A DNA stretch of 64,000 bases from Nitrospira defluvii (GCA_000196815.1 FP929003.1:1449501-1513500), one strand, 5' to 3'; counted from the first letter of the stretch, positions 35,553 through 44,714 are shown. Notes: generated from the sequence alone by a model not told the origin. Numbers and translations: made by a program.

Positions 35553-35869
35553 CCCGTCTGCCGTTTTTTTCTCCCCTTCGCCGGTCGTGTCACCGCCACA
35601 TCCCCGGCCGACAGCAGGGTCTGCGCCTGGGTGATCGCATCCAGCAGGGCGTTTCGTTCCTTGTCCAGCTCTTGCACGTAGGGCACGCCGTTCACGAACT
35701 CTTCCGCTGCCGTCATCAAGGTATGCATCGCCGCGGCCATTCCGTTCGGCGCAGGCGTCTGTGATGCCGCGGCCCTGCGGGACAGGGCGCTTCTTCTCCG
35801 AGGCCCGACATAGAGCTGCGGCGCTGTCGGGTTATCTTTTTCCAATTCCGGTCGTCTCGATCTCGCCAT
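35549..35869 (-). CDS. Hypothetical basic protein, 106 residues
   Basis: The start ATG 35869 has GGAGGA upstream. The N-terminal 40 residues and the last 15 are basic and probably disordered (LYVGPRRRSALSRR, PAKGRKKRQTG); the middle is one helix (AMHTLMTAAEEFVNGVPYVQ, ELDKERNALLDAITQAQTLL). No family recognised. It overlaps the histidine kinase gene by 4 bp, tail to tail. Confidence 0.6.
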   Translation of the reverse strand: MARSRRPELEKDNPTAPQLYVGPRRRSALSRRAAASQTPAPNGMAAAMHTLMTAAEEFVNGVPYVQELDKERNALLDAITQAQTLLSAGDVAVTRPAKGRKKRQTG

Positions 35870-36159
35870 TATTCCTCCAGGTCAGCGGGCACCGATGTGT
35901 GACGGGAACACTCTACTCGATCCTTGGTGGCGATTGCATCGGGGTAAAAGCTGAAGGGACGGGCGAACCGGAGGACTCGACAACCGGTTCTCGTCCACCG
36001 GCTGCCACGTCTCCAGGGAGAAGACCTGGAGAGTCCAGGGGTTCATCCAGTCCCGGAACTCAGCGTCGCAGGGTAGACATAAAGCAGGGATGTGTAAACA
36101 TGGAGAGTCAATCCAAACCAAAACGGATGTGCCCCGATCAGGAAAGGGAGGGAGCCACC

Positions 36160-36339
36160 ATGCGGAAGCAACTCGAACGTCCGGTTCATCGGAGCAAGAG
36201 CCGACGGGCTGATGATGGAAAGCAGGAAATCTGGCCCCTGTCGGCACGCGAGTTCATGAAACTGCCCGTTTCGGGGTTGATGTCGGCGGGTCAGCAACTT
36301 AGGTTCACTCCGTTCACGCCATCGGATCAGGCGGCCTAG
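36160..36339 (+). CDS. Small hypothetical protein, 59 residues
   Basis: ATG 36160 follows AGGGAGG at good spacing and gives MRKQLERPVHRSKSRRADDG, then KQEIWPLSAREFMKLPVSGL and a short hydrophilic end. An in-frame upstream ATG at 36100 has no such site. Function unknown; DNA or RNA binding is conceivable from its basic N-terminus. Confidence 0.45.
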   Translation: MRKQLERPVHRSKSRRADDGKQEIWPLSAREFMKLPVSGLMSAGQQLRFTPFTPSDQAA

Positions 36340-36488
36340 TGAAACGTACCACGTCAATCGTGAAACGCGGCCAGGGAGAAATAAGAGCCTCTGGTTCGTA
36401 GCGTGTAGCAAAGACGCCCGCTCTCGCCTGCCGGCCGGAGGCTCTTGTCTGCGGACGGGAGACGAACGACGTTCACGAACGACGGACT

Positions 36489-37193
36489 TCAACCGGCGCT
36501 GTTTCCCTGGGGGCAGGAGAGGCTCGGGCTGATCCGGCCGGCATCCCATTTCCAATAGAGGCAAAAGTCGGTGCGGTGCGGCTCGTTAAAAATGTCCCGG
36601 TAACAGACCCGGCCGTGAAAGTAGATCGCAGAATTGCCGCCCTTGATGGCTCCGACCTCAGCCGCCGTGAGGGGGCTTTCCCGTGCGATTCCGGGGCGCT
36701 TGGGCGTTCCGATGAACCACTTCCCCGCCTTCGGGTCCGGTGCGACATAGCGACACTCGTCGTTGACCAGTGTGCGCGTCAGCGGGTATTCCCTCACCAG
36801 AATTCTTGAAAACGACCCGTTGTCATACGCGGGGGTCCGCCCGATATTGTGGAAGCTGTCGTGGACACGAGGCACCAGCCCCTCCTCGATCGCGCTCATC
36901 CCCTGGGGCCGCACATCGATGTAGGCGCGCAGTTGGCGTTTCGCCGCCTCTTGAACGATATAGTTTTCCCAACTGGGATAGCCGGTCGCAAAGGCCGCCA
37001 CAATCGCCGCGATCACCACGCCCCAGAACATCATCAGTTTCAGCCGGAATTGCTTGTTCGCGCTCTCGGAGGGTAACCGGGGCGGCGGCAGGACTGGACT
37101 GCCGTTCCCGTGAGCCGAAGGGGATTGGTCTCGCGGAGATGCACCGGCCTGATGCGCGGTATCGGGTGCCCCTGCTTCGTCTCGACTTGCCAT
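36489..37193 (-). CDS. Hypothetical single-pass membrane protein
   Basis: Residues 1-48 are a disordered Pro/Ser-rich cytoplasmic segment, followed by one helix at about 52-70 (LMMFWGVVIAAIVAAFATGY). The outer domain (about 75-234) begins KRQLRAYIDVRPQGMSAIEE and contains HDSFHNIGRTPAYDNGSFSR, a pattern seen in uncharacterised membrane-anchored proteins with a beta-rich domain. GGGAG precedes ATG 37193. No partner gene is evident. Confidence 0.65.
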   Translation of the reverse strand: MASRDEAGAPDTAHQAGASPRDQSPSAHGNGSPVLPPPRLPSESANKQFRLKLMMFWGVVIAAIVAAFATGYPSWENYIVQEAAKRQLRAYIDVRPQGMSAIEEGLVPRVHDSFHNIGRTPAYDNGSFSRILVREYPLTRTLVNDECRYVAPDPKAGKWFIGTPKRPGIARESPLTAAEVGAIKGGNSAIYFHGRVCYRDIFNEPHRTDFCLYWKWDAGRISPSLSCPQGNSAG

Positions 37194-37449
37194 GGAGTAC
37201 TCCCCATTCGTGGTTCGTACCAGGAAGGCGTCACATAGCTCAGACGCGGAGCGCCTGGTTCTCCACTATAGGAAAGTGGAAGGATGAAGGCAACAGGAAG
37301 CAGCCAGGGCATGGACGTCTTCCGGTTGCGCGAGCCAGAGGGATCAACTAGCCTGGATCATTCGTGAATGCCGCCGCGAGGTGTTTCGGTGCCCGTGTGG
37401 CGATGAGTGGACCTGATCCCATTGTGCAAGGTGTGAGAGGAGAAACGCT

Positions 37450-38718
37450 GTGAGGGCTACAGATCAGACCCTGCCGACGAAGGGTGAGGACTATGTTCGC
37501 ATGAGGGCCCTGGCGACCGGGCTCCTGTTGCTCATGGCGCTGTTGTTTGTCGTCGCGCTCGTTCAACAGGAGGCGCATCCCTTCTTTGCATGGCTCCGGG
37601 CCTTCTCCGAGGCCGCCATGGTGGGCGCACTTGCGGACTGGTATGCGGTGACGGCATTGTTCAGGCATCCCCTCGGCTTGCCGATCCCGCATACGGCCAT
37701 CATCCCCGGGAATACCGAGCGCATTGCCTCCAATATCGGCAGCCTTACTCAACGGAAATTGGTCACGCCCGAGGGGATCGCCCGATTGGTTGCTTCCTGG
37801 CACATCCCTGAAGAATTGATCGAGGCGCTCCTCGCTCCCGAACGCAGGCGTGCCCTGCGTGATGAATGCGCGCAACTGCTCGTTCGAGCGCTGAACGCGT
37901 CGGAAGATGCCGCGATGCAGCGGATGCTTCGCGAGATTGCCACCAAGATTATTCGAGGTGTGAGTGTTGCCCCCCTTGCCGGTCAGATGCTGGCCGGCTT
38001 TCTCGGGAGCCACCAACGGGATCGCCTCTTGAACGACATCCTGTCTGCGGTGCTCGAGTACGTGGACGCCAACAGAGACGCGTTGGGCAGGACGGTGGCT
38101 GAAAAGCTTCCCTGGTCGCGGGTGCTCAGTTTTGTGAAATTGGATTACTCCGTCTCACACAAAGTCCTGGACTCCGTCTACGACACGCTTTGCACGATGC
38201 GGGACGATCCGCACGATCCGATGCGGCGAAAGGCGATTGATCGGCTCCATGAATTGTCCGAGTGGCTCATGCAGTCCGACGAGGCGTTGAGGCGGGAGGC
38301 GTCGCTCAAAGAAAAGCTGCTGGGTTACGACACGTTGTTGCAGTTCCTTGATGATTCATGGCACCAGCTTAAGCAATGGATGCTGGACGACTTAAGCCAG
38401 GATCCGTCCGATATTCGGGCCTATCTCGATGCCGCCCTGGCCGATGCCGGGCGCACCTTGCAGAAAGACGCCGTATTGCGCGCCATGTTGCATGATGGGG
38501 TGCAGGGGCTGGTTAAGGCACTCGCCGTCAGGCACAGCGACAAGATTGGGGAGTTGGTGGCCAACACGGTCAGGGAATGGTCGCCGGCCCAGATGGTGGA
38601 GACCGTCGAGCGGGAAGTCGGCAACGACCTGCAGTACATTCGCGTCAACGGAACGATCGTCGGCGGCCTGGTGGGATTGCTCCTGCATGCCCTGGCGCTG
38701 ATGATCGGGGGGCGGTAA
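37450..38718 (+). CDS. DUF445-family membrane protein
   Basis: GTG start at 37450 with GAGGAG nine bases upstream. The N-terminal helix (ALATGLLLLMALLFVVAL) is followed by the DUF445 hallmark FSEAAMVGALADWYAVTALF-RHPLGLPIPHTAIIP, long helical repeats, and a C-terminal membrane helix (IVGGLVGLLLHALALMIG). It is 422 residues, as usual. The biological role of the family is not established. Confidence 0.9.
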   Translation: MRATDQTLPTKGEDYVRMRALATGLLLLMALLFVVALVQQEAHPFFAWLRAFSEAAMVGALADWYAVTALFRHPLGLPIPHTAIIPGNTERIASNIGSLTQRKLVTPEGIARLVASWHIPEELIEALLAPERRRALRDECAQLLVRALNASEDAAMQRMLREIATKIIRGVSVAPLAGQMLAGFLGSHQRDRLLNDILSAVLEYVDANRDALGRTVAEKLPWSRVLSFVKLDYSVSHKVLDSVYDTLCTMRDDPHDPMRRKAIDRLHELSEWLMQSDEALRREASLKEKLLGYDTLLQFLDDSWHQLKQWMLDDLSQDPSDIRAYLDAALADAGRTLQKDAVLRAMLHDGVQGLVKALAVRHSDKIGELVANTVREWSPAQMVETVEREVGNDLQYIRVNGTIVGGLVGLLLHALALMIGGR

Positions 38719-38835
38719 ACCGAGGGAGCGTTGCCATCGCGAAGCGTGGGCCGACTTTGTGGGCCGGCAGTGAAGGCGGCGTTTGTCGCGTGCGCATGGC
38801 GTGAGATGTGAGAGGTCCGGAAGTGGGTGGAGCGA

Positions 38836-39027
38836 TTACGCTGAGGTATAGCGGCCGGCTTTCTGGGTGCCGCTGCGTGGTCCCAGCCCTGCTTCGAGGA
38901 GCGCGTTCAATAGATCCATGGTTCCGTGCTTGGAGCCCCGCACGCTCTCGCGAATCTCCTTGGGGGGCATTGACCGGCGGTCCTTCAACAATTGCAGCAA
39001 CTGCTCTTGCCGTGGTCGCAACGTCAC
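38836..39027 (-). CDS. Winged-helix-like ORF, possibly the end of a frameshifted gene
   Basis: From GTG 39027 the product begins TLRPRQEQLLQLLKDRRSMP and PKEIRESVRGSKHGTMDLLN, resembling a winged-helix domain with a C-terminal GTQKAGRYTSA wing. The same frame stays open and protein-like upstream to about 39115 (LDRVWTRIQRLGASAEPKQV) but has no start there, whereas a neighbouring frame starts at ATG 39131 (MSAGNERKATLSMLQRWIES) and stops at 39024. One indel would join them, so this may be a degraded regulator gene. Confidence 0.4.
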   Translation of the reverse strand: MTLRPRQEQLLQLLKDRRSMPPKEIRESVRGSKHGTMDLLNALLEAGLGPRSGTQKAGRYTSA

Positions 39028-39127
39028 CTGCTTCGGTTCGGCGCTCGCTCCGAGACGCTGAATGCGCGTCCAGACTCGATCCAGCGTTGGAGCATGCTCA
39101 AGGTGGCCTTGCGCTCATTGCCCGCGC

Positions 39128-40489
39128 TCATGAGGAAATCTGGGGCTCCGTGGGACGAGTGGTATCGGACGAGCGAGGAATGGTGGCCGGTTCGGCGGCG
39201 GGCGCGACCTGCCCGGCATCGAGGAGGATGGCGACGAGCATATCGCTCATGACGTTCACACCGGAGCGGGCGCGGGCGATGATCCAATCCACCGTCATGA
39301 TGAGCGGAATGGCCGCGATGATGACGTGGTCCGGCAGGCCCGCGGCGGCCAGCACCAGCGGCAGGACAATCAGTCCGGCTTCGGGAATGCCCGCCACCCC
39401 GGCCCCCGCGATGATGGAGGCGAGCACGATCAGCACCTGTTTGACCATCGGCAGGTCGAAGCCCAGCGCCTGCGCGAGAAAGAGCGCGGCCATGGCTTCA
39501 TAGAGGGTAATGCCGTCGTTGTTGAGGTTCGTGCCGACACAGGCCGCGAGGCGGGACGATTGCGGCGAGACGTTCATGCGATGGAGGCACTGGAGCGTCA
39601 CCGGAACGGTCGCGAGGCTGCTGTTGCAGGACACGGCGGTCAGGATGGCGTCGGCCCCCTGGCCCAGGTAGACCTTGGGCGATTTCTTTCCCACCAGCCA
39701 GGCGAGGAGCGGATAATAGATGAGCGCGTGGGCTGCGAGTCCTGCGAGCATGGCGACGAGGAAGATCCAGAGCACGGAAAAGACGCCGATGCCGGCCTTG
39801 CCCACGACCTGGGCGACGACGCCGAACACGGCGAGCGGCACCACCAGGATGATCCATTCGAGTATCTGCACCAGCCAGACATAGACCCACTCGATGCCGC
39901 GCACGAGGGCATTGACCAGCCCGGTGGTCTGGTCCTTTTCGCTCCGGACCATCCGCAGGGTGGCGCCGAGCACCAGGGCGAGGAGGACGACGCCGATGAT
40001 GTTGTTGCTCGAAAACGGGTCGGCGATGGTGCGGGGAATATAGGAGGCGAGGTACTCGATCGGGCTTTGGGATCCGGCTTGCACATTGGCCAGCACGGTT
40101 GCGGAGGGCTTGGTTCCCGGCACCAGTTGGAGCAGGGCATCGACGCGGCCTTGCCAGGCCAGGCCCGGCTGCCAGGTGTTCATGATGGCGAGGCCGATGG
40201 CCATGGCGACGGAGACGTTCACGAGGCAGATCAGCAGGAGTTTACCGCCCTGACGCAGCGGAATGGTGGTGCGGATGAGCGCATCGAGGATCGCGAAAAA
40301 GATCAACGGAATGGCGAGTGTCTTGAGCAGGGTGACGACGAAGAGCCCGAGTTTGCCCAGCTGGGCATTGCGCAGACCGCCCCAATAGGGCTCCTGTCCG
40401 AAAAGGGCGCCCAACAGCCCGCCGCAGATCACGGCAATGAGCACTTGTGTGTAGAGCGGCAGCGGGATCCAGCGATGCGTCGGCTTCAT
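39128..40489 (-). CDS. Dicarboxylate/amino acid:cation symporter (DAACS family)
   Basis: GltP/DctA-type secondary transporter for dicarboxylates or acidic amino acids. ATG 40489 (MKPTHRWIPLPLYTQVLIAV) is chosen over 40540. Eight hydrophobic segments and the family signatures are present: TLAIPLIFFAILDALIRT, SCNSSLATVPVTLQCL (serine-rich hairpin HP1) and GTNLNNDGITLYEAMAALFL (TM7 NMDGT-type motif, here NNDGI). The variant NNDGI and the moderately unusual HP1 suggest an unusual substrate. Product 453 residues. Confidence 0.9.
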   Translation of the reverse strand: MKPTHRWIPLPLYTQVLIAVICGGLLGALFGQEPYWGGLRNAQLGKLGLFVVTLLKTLAIPLIFFAILDALIRTTIPLRQGGKLLLICLVNVSVAMAIGLAIMNTWQPGLAWQGRVDALLQLVPGTKPSATVLANVQAGSQSPIEYLASYIPRTIADPFSSNNIIGVVLLALVLGATLRMVRSEKDQTTGLVNALVRGIEWVYVWLVQILEWIILVVPLAVFGVVAQVVGKAGIGVFSVLWIFLVAMLAGLAAHALIYYPLLAWLVGKKSPKVYLGQGADAILTAVSCNSSLATVPVTLQCLHRMNVSPQSSRLAACVGTNLNNDGITLYEAMAALFLAQALGFDLPMVKQVLIVLASIIAGAGVAGIPEAGLIVLPLVLAAAGLPDHVIIAAIPLIMTVDWIIARARSGVNVMSDMLVAILLDAGQVAPAAEPATIPRSSDTTRPTEPQISS

Positions 40490-40781
40490 AACGATCTCTA
40501 GTGGAGGCGGAAGAATACCGGTTTCTTCACTGGATAACATCCGGGTGGAGAGAAAGGCTAGCCCGGACTCTTCTTGTGGGCCTCCTCAGTCCTCGGCTCC
40601 TCTCGATCCAGGGGCTTCAGTCTTGAACTCCTGGGGACGATCAGGTGAACAATCCTGGCCGGGGCCTCACGGAGTGGGTCCGAAACCCGGCGCAGGAGAT
40701 CAGCTCCGGCCCTGCCCATTGCGAGGACCCTGTGAAAGGAGTATTTTCTTACGCATCCCTACCTCACAGAAGGAGGCTATC

Positions 40782-41966
40782 ATGAGACGCTTCCGACTCC
40801 TCTCCTTGACCCTCGGGCTGCTTCTTTCCTGTTCGGCGCCGGCCTTGGCGGAGCTGCTGGCTCTGCTCAACTATGAGAGCAACCCAGAGCAATCGGTCAG
40901 ACGCGAAGGAATCGCGATTATGGACATCGATCCCGAGTCGTCGGACTTCGGAAAGGTCTTGATGGAGATTCCGCTTCCGCCGGACCTTGTCGCGCACCAT
41001 ATTTTCTTCAACCGCGACCGGACGAAAGCCTACATCACGGCCTTAGGCAAAAGCGTCCTCCACGTTGTGGACCTCACACGTTTTCCCTTCCGGCTCCACG
41101 CCATCGAGGTGCCCGACTGCCAGGTGTTGGAAGATCTGGTGGTGTCGGACGACAACCGGACCTGGTACCTGACCTGTATGGGTTCGAGCGCCGTCATCAT
41201 GGGCGATGCCGTGAAGGACAAGCCGGTCAAGACCATCCGTACGCCTGACGGCGGGGGCGCGTCCGTGCTCTATCCCCATGGCATCGCGATTCACAACGGG
41301 ATCGACCGTGTGTTGATTACGAGCACGGTGAAGCCCGACATGTCGGATGCAGGCGACTCGGTGACGGTGTTGCAGGCGAGTACCGGTGCGGTGCTCTCGA
41401 CGCACAAAGTGTCGTCCAAACCGTCACCGGCCAAGGCGGCTCCGGTCGAGGTGATGTTCGTGCCCTTTTCGAACCCGCCGGTGGTGCAGATCACGAACAT
41501 GTTGGAGGGAACCTTGTGGACCGGCACCTGGGATGCGGCGAGTCAGTCGTTTTCGTTTCAGCAGGTGGACGACTACGGGCCCCGGCAGCAGGGTATGCCG
41601 TTGGAGATGCTCTACAATGCGAAGGGGGACCGATTGTTCGTCACGACGGCGAAGCCGGGATTTGTGAACGTGTACGACAATTCCGACCCCGGTCACCCGC
41701 GGTTTCTCCAGGCCATTCCCGCGGCCCAGGGCGCGCATCATAGCGTGCTGTCGCCCGATGAACGGTACCTCTTTGTTCAAAACAGCCTGCTCAACCTGGA
41801 AGGCATGAGCGACGGGTCCATCACCGTGATTGATCTGGCCAAAGGCGGGACGGTGCTGGGGAGTATCGACACGTTGAAGGCGCAAGGGTTCAACCCGAAC
41901 TGCATTATGCTGCTGCCGAATCATTTCCGACAGGCCGACTTGCGCGCAAGCCTCGTTGCAGAGTGA
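40782..41966 (+). CDS. Secreted seven-bladed beta-propeller protein
   Basis: The start ATG 40782 follows AGGAGG. A signal peptide (MRRFRLLSLTLGLLLSCSAP-ALA) leads into repeated blades of the YVTN/lactonase type: RDRTKAYITALGKSVLHVVD, DNRTWYLTCMGSSAVIMGD, AKGDRLFVTTAKPGFVNVYD and DERYLFVQNSLLNLEG. The protein is likely periplasmic. A substrate or enzyme activity cannot be named; similarity to nitrous-oxide-reductase-like or cytochrome-associated propellers is possible but not shown by metal-binding motifs. Confidence 0.8.
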   Translation: MRRFRLLSLTLGLLLSCSAPALAELLALLNYESNPEQSVRREGIAIMDIDPESSDFGKVLMEIPLPPDLVAHHIFFNRDRTKAYITALGKSVLHVVDLTRFPFRLHAIEVPDCQVLEDLVVSDDNRTWYLTCMGSSAVIMGDAVKDKPVKTIRTPDGGGASVLYPHGIAIHNGIDRVLITSTVKPDMSDAGDSVTVLQASTGAVLSTHKVSSKPSPAKAAPVEVMFVPFSNPPVVQITNMLEGTLWTGTWDAASQSFSFQQVDDYGPRQQGMPLEMLYNAKGDRLFVTTAKPGFVNVYDNSDPGHPRFLQAIPAAQGAHHSVLSPDERYLFVQNSLLNLEGMSDGSITVIDLAKGGTVLGSIDTLKAQGFNPNCIMLLPNHFRQADLRASLVAE

Positions 41967-42147
41967 ACGGGTGAGAGGGCACAAAGCAGGCCCAGGTGAC
42001 AGCGAAGACGGATGTTCAGTGTGAGAGCGGAAGAAACTCCGGCATTCTGGTGCCCGGATCCGCTCGCTTCCCTTCTTGACTCCCATTTTCACCGGCTCCT
42101 ATAATTCGGCGGTTCACACGCGGCAACCAGCTGATTTGGCGTAGAGA

Positions 42148-42645
42148 ATGGCCGAGTTTACGCATTTCAACGAGTCGGGGCGGGCACGGATGGTCGATGT
42201 CGGGGCGAAGGCCTCCACCGAGCGTCTCGCGACGGCGCAAGCCACGGTATTCCTTCGGCCCGAGACCCTCGAAAAGATCCAGCAGGGGAAGATCGCCAAG
42301 GGGGATGTGCTGGCCGTTGCCCAGGTCGCCGGGGTGATGGGGGCGAAGAAGACCCCGGATTTGATCCCCATGTGCCATCCCATCCTTCTGACCAGCGTCG
42401 ATATTTCTTTCACCGAAACAGCCGAGCCCGACCAGGAAGGGCGTTGCGCGATCACGATTACCGCCACGGCCAAGACCACCGGTCCGACCGGCGTGGAAAT
42501 GGAAGCCATGACCGCCGCATCGGTGGCCGCGTTGACGATCTACGATATGTGCAAGGCGGTGGACCGGGGCATGAGCTTCGGCGACATCTGTCTGTTGACG
42601 AAATCCGGCGGGAAGTCCGGCCTCTATACCAGAAAGGCCGGCTGA
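42148..42645 (+). CDS. moaC: Cyclic pyranopterin monophosphate synthase MoaC
   Basis: With MoaA converts GTP to cyclic pyranopterin monophosphate, the first step of molybdenum cofactor synthesis. Signatures are RMVDVGAKASTER, KGDVLAVAQVAGVMGAKKT, DLIPMCHPILLTSVDI (the conserved MCHP) and GPTGVEMEAMTAASVAALTI-YDMCKAVDRGM. It is 165 residues, complete. The first gene of moaC-moaD-moaE-moaA; its stop is separated from moaD by a single base. Confidence 0.97.
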   Translation: MAEFTHFNESGRARMVDVGAKASTERLATAQATVFLRPETLEKIQQGKIAKGDVLAVAQVAGVMGAKKTPDLIPMCHPILLTSVDISFTETAEPDQEGRCAITITATAKTTGPTGVEMEAMTAASVAALTIYDMCKAVDRGMSFGDICLLTKSGGKSGLYTRKAG

Positions 42646-42646
42646 G

Positions 42647-42910
42647 ATGGTCACGATCCACCTGTTCGGCATGACCAAGATGTTGGCCGGTAACCAAGGG
42701 ACGCTGTCGCTGTCGCTGCACGACGGGAAACGGGTCAAGGACCTGGTGTCGGTGATCGATGCCGCCTATCCGAAGATCGGCGAATTGTTGCAGAAGAAAA
42801 AGGTGCTGGTGTCGGTTAATCAAGAGATCGCACACGAGGATCTTGAAGTGAAAGATGGGGACGAAATTGCCTTGCTCCCGCCCTTTGCGGGCGGAAGTGA
42901 AGGATGCTGA
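42647..42910 (+). CDS. moaD: Molybdopterin synthase sulfur carrier MoaD with extra C-terminal residues
   Basis: Ubiquitin-like small subunit that carries sulfur as a C-terminal thiocarboxylate. The fold signatures are VTIHLFGMTKMLAGNQG, VNQEIAHEDLEVKDGDEIALLPPFAGG. MoaD proteins normally end in Gly-Gly; here GG is followed by Ser-Glu-Gly-Cys before TGA. The last bases of the gene (from 42901) are also the first bases of repeat copy B, which suggests the tail was created by its insertion. Thiocarboxylation would require trimming or a second carrier. Length 87 residues. Confidence 0.88.
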   Translation: MVTIHLFGMTKMLAGNQGTLSLSLHDGKRVKDLVSVIDAAYPKIGELLQKKKVLVSVNQEIAHEDLEVKDGDEIALLPPFAGGSEGC

Positions 42911-43021
42911 AACAGGCTGCCGGCGTCGTTCTCGCTGTGGGCGTCGGCTCAACGTACCCACAGGGTACGCCTCATTTTCGTGCTCGCTGCGGCCTTGCTG
43001 AGCAGGTTCTGTGAGCATCCT
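42901..43021. repeat. Dispersed inverted-repeat element, copy B
   Basis: Begins AGGATGCTGAAACAGGCTGC and ends with the inverted AGCATCCT at 43014-43021. The GCCGGCGTCGTTCTCGC segment near the left end and the GCTGCGGCCTTGCTGAGC segment near the right end match copy A. It overlaps the last codons and the stop of moaD. Confidence 0.65.
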
Positions 43022-43063
43022 TGGGGATGCGCGTCACTGGGCAGACTAGAAGAGGACCGAACA

Positions 43064-43537
43064 ATGAGTCTCGAACAGGCCACCAAAGCCGATCAGCCCG
43101 CGACCGACGATGACGCGATGCTGGTCCGTGTGCAACGGGAAGACTTCTCGATCGACGAGGAACTCAAGCGAGTACGCCGGCGCTCCAAACGGATCGGCGG
43201 CATTGCCATGTTTCTGGGCACGGCCCGTGACCGCTCGAAGGGGAAGGATGTGGATGGCATCACCTTCGAGCATTACGAGGGCATGGCGCAGAAGAAGCTC
43301 CGCGAGATTCGCGAGCGTGCCATCAGGGAGTTCGGCGTGATCGAGGTGCTGGTCCTGCACCGGTACGGTGAGATCGCCATCGGAGACAATATTGTGCTGA
43401 TCATCGCCGCGGCTGAGCATCGCGCCGAGGCCTTCCGTGCCTGTCAGTGGGCGATCGACGAACTGAAGCAAATTACGCCGATTTGGAAACTCGAGCACAC
43501 CCCCGAAGGAGAGGTGTGGGTCGAGGAGCACCCGTAG
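43064..43537 (+). CDS. moaE: Molybdopterin synthase catalytic subunit MoaE
   Basis: Uses MoaD thiocarboxylate to build the dithiolene of molybdopterin. The sequence has DEELKRVRRRSKRIGGIAMF, VDGITFEHYEGMAQKKLREI, VLHRYGEIAIGDNIVLIIAA-AEHRAEAFRACQWAIDELK and the C-terminal PIWKLEHTPEGEVWVEE with the catalytic Lys pair region. ATG 43064 (GAGGACCGAACA before it) gives 157 residues, including an N-terminal extension of about 20. Intact. Confidence 0.95.
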   Translation: MSLEQATKADQPATDDDAMLVRVQREDFSIDEELKRVRRRSKRIGGIAMFLGTARDRSKGKDVDGITFEHYEGMAQKKLREIRERAIREFGVIEVLVLHRYGEIAIGDNIVLIIAAAEHRAEAFRACQWAIDELKQITPIWKLEHTPEGEVWVEEHP

Positions 43538-43589
43538 CCCTGTCAGGGGCGAGCAGTCAGGGGGGAGAGGCCCGCGCCTTCGAGTCACC

Positions 43590-44654
43590 ATGGACCATCG
43601 CACGCTCGATACACCCGCTCCCACAATTTTCGACCGCCTAGGGCGCCCGCTCCGCAGTCTGCGCCTGTCTGTGACCGACCGCTGCAACCTTCGGTGCAAG
43701 TATTGTATGCCCGAAGACGACTATGCCTGGTTGCCGCGCGACACCATCCTGACCTTTGAGGAGATGGCCGAACTCACGGCGATTTTCACGGAGCTGGGGG
43801 TGGACAAGGTCCGGTTGACGGGCGGGGAGCCGCTGCTGCGTCGGGACCTGCCACGGTTTGTCCGGCAGCTATCCGAGAATCGCCGTATTACGGAGATCGC
43901 CCTCACGAGCAACGGCGTGCTCATGGCGGACCAGGCTGCCGACTTGTCGTTCGCCGGGTTGAATCGCGTCACGATCAGCCTGGATACCCTGCGGGCCGAC
44001 CGGTTCCGCACGTTGACCAAGCGTGATCTCCATCATCAGGTGTTCGACGGTATCAAGGCGGTGGTGCAGGCCGGGTTTCCCTCGCTGAAATTCGACACGG
44101 TCATCATCAAAGGGTACAACGACGACGAACTCATCGATTTGATTGAGTACGGAAAAACAGTGGGCGGCGAGGTCCGGTTCATTGAGTACATGGATGTGGG
44201 AGGGGCCACGGACTGGTCCATGAATCAGGTACTGTCGCGGGCGGAGATGCTGGAGCACATCGGCCGACACTACGGCGGGGTACAACCGATCGTCGAGAAC
44301 AGTGTCGCGCCGGCGGAACGATTCCGGTTACCGGACGGCACCAGCTTCGGCATCATTCCGTCCACCACGACGCCCTTTTGCCGTTCATGCGATCGGAGCC
44401 GCCTCACGGCGGACGGCATGTGGTATCTCTGTCTGTATGCGAAGGACGGCCTCGACCTGCGGGCGCCCTTGCGCCAGGGCCGCTCCCGCGACGAGATCAA
44501 ATCGTTGATCACCGCTGCCTGGGAAGGGCGAGCGGATCGGGGCGCCGAAGAGCGCAAGGCGCTCGAAGCGCTCGGCCTGCGTGAACAACGACTCATCGAA
44601 ATCAACCGTCTACGCGAAGATCCCCACCTGGAAATGCATGCGCGAGGGGGCTGA
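43590..44654 (+). CDS. moaA: GTP 3',8-cyclase MoaA (radical SAM)
   Basis: The first enzyme of molybdenum cofactor synthesis. Radical-SAM motif CNLRCKYCMPEDD (residues about 31-43), VRLTGGEPLLRRDLP, TSNGVLMADQA and ISLDTLRADRFRTLT, and the C-terminal second cluster ligands in TTPFCRSCDRSRLTADGMWY-LCLYAKDG. It ends in HARGG, the conserved C-terminal Gly-Gly of MoaA needed for activity. 354 residues. The last gene of the moa cluster, 53 bp after moaE. Confidence 0.97.
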   Translation: MDHRTLDTPAPTIFDRLGRPLRSLRLSVTDRCNLRCKYCMPEDDYAWLPRDTILTFEEMAELTAIFTELGVDKVRLTGGEPLLRRDLPRFVRQLSENRRITEIALTSNGVLMADQAADLSFAGLNRVTISLDTLRADRFRTLTKRDLHHQVFDGIKAVVQAGFPSLKFDTVIIKGYNDDELIDLIEYGKTVGGEVRFIEYMDVGGATDWSMNQVLSRAEMLEHIGRHYGGVQPIVENSVAPAERFRLPDGTSFGIIPSTTTPFCRSCDRSRLTADGMWYLCLYAKDGLDLRAPLRQGRSRDEIKSLITAAWEGRADRGAEERKALEALGLREQRLIEINRLREDPHLEMHARGG

Positions 44655-44714
44655 CCGTCAGTTCATGCTGTTCCTGTTACCGGGGCAGTCGAGGCACCTC
44701 TCCCGGAGCAGTGA

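Noticed and set aside
39326-40501. 391-residue plus-strand ORF opposite the symporter
   Set aside because: It is antisense to a clear DAACS transporter; its His/Glu/Gln-rich composition is what the complementary strand of membrane-protein codons gives.
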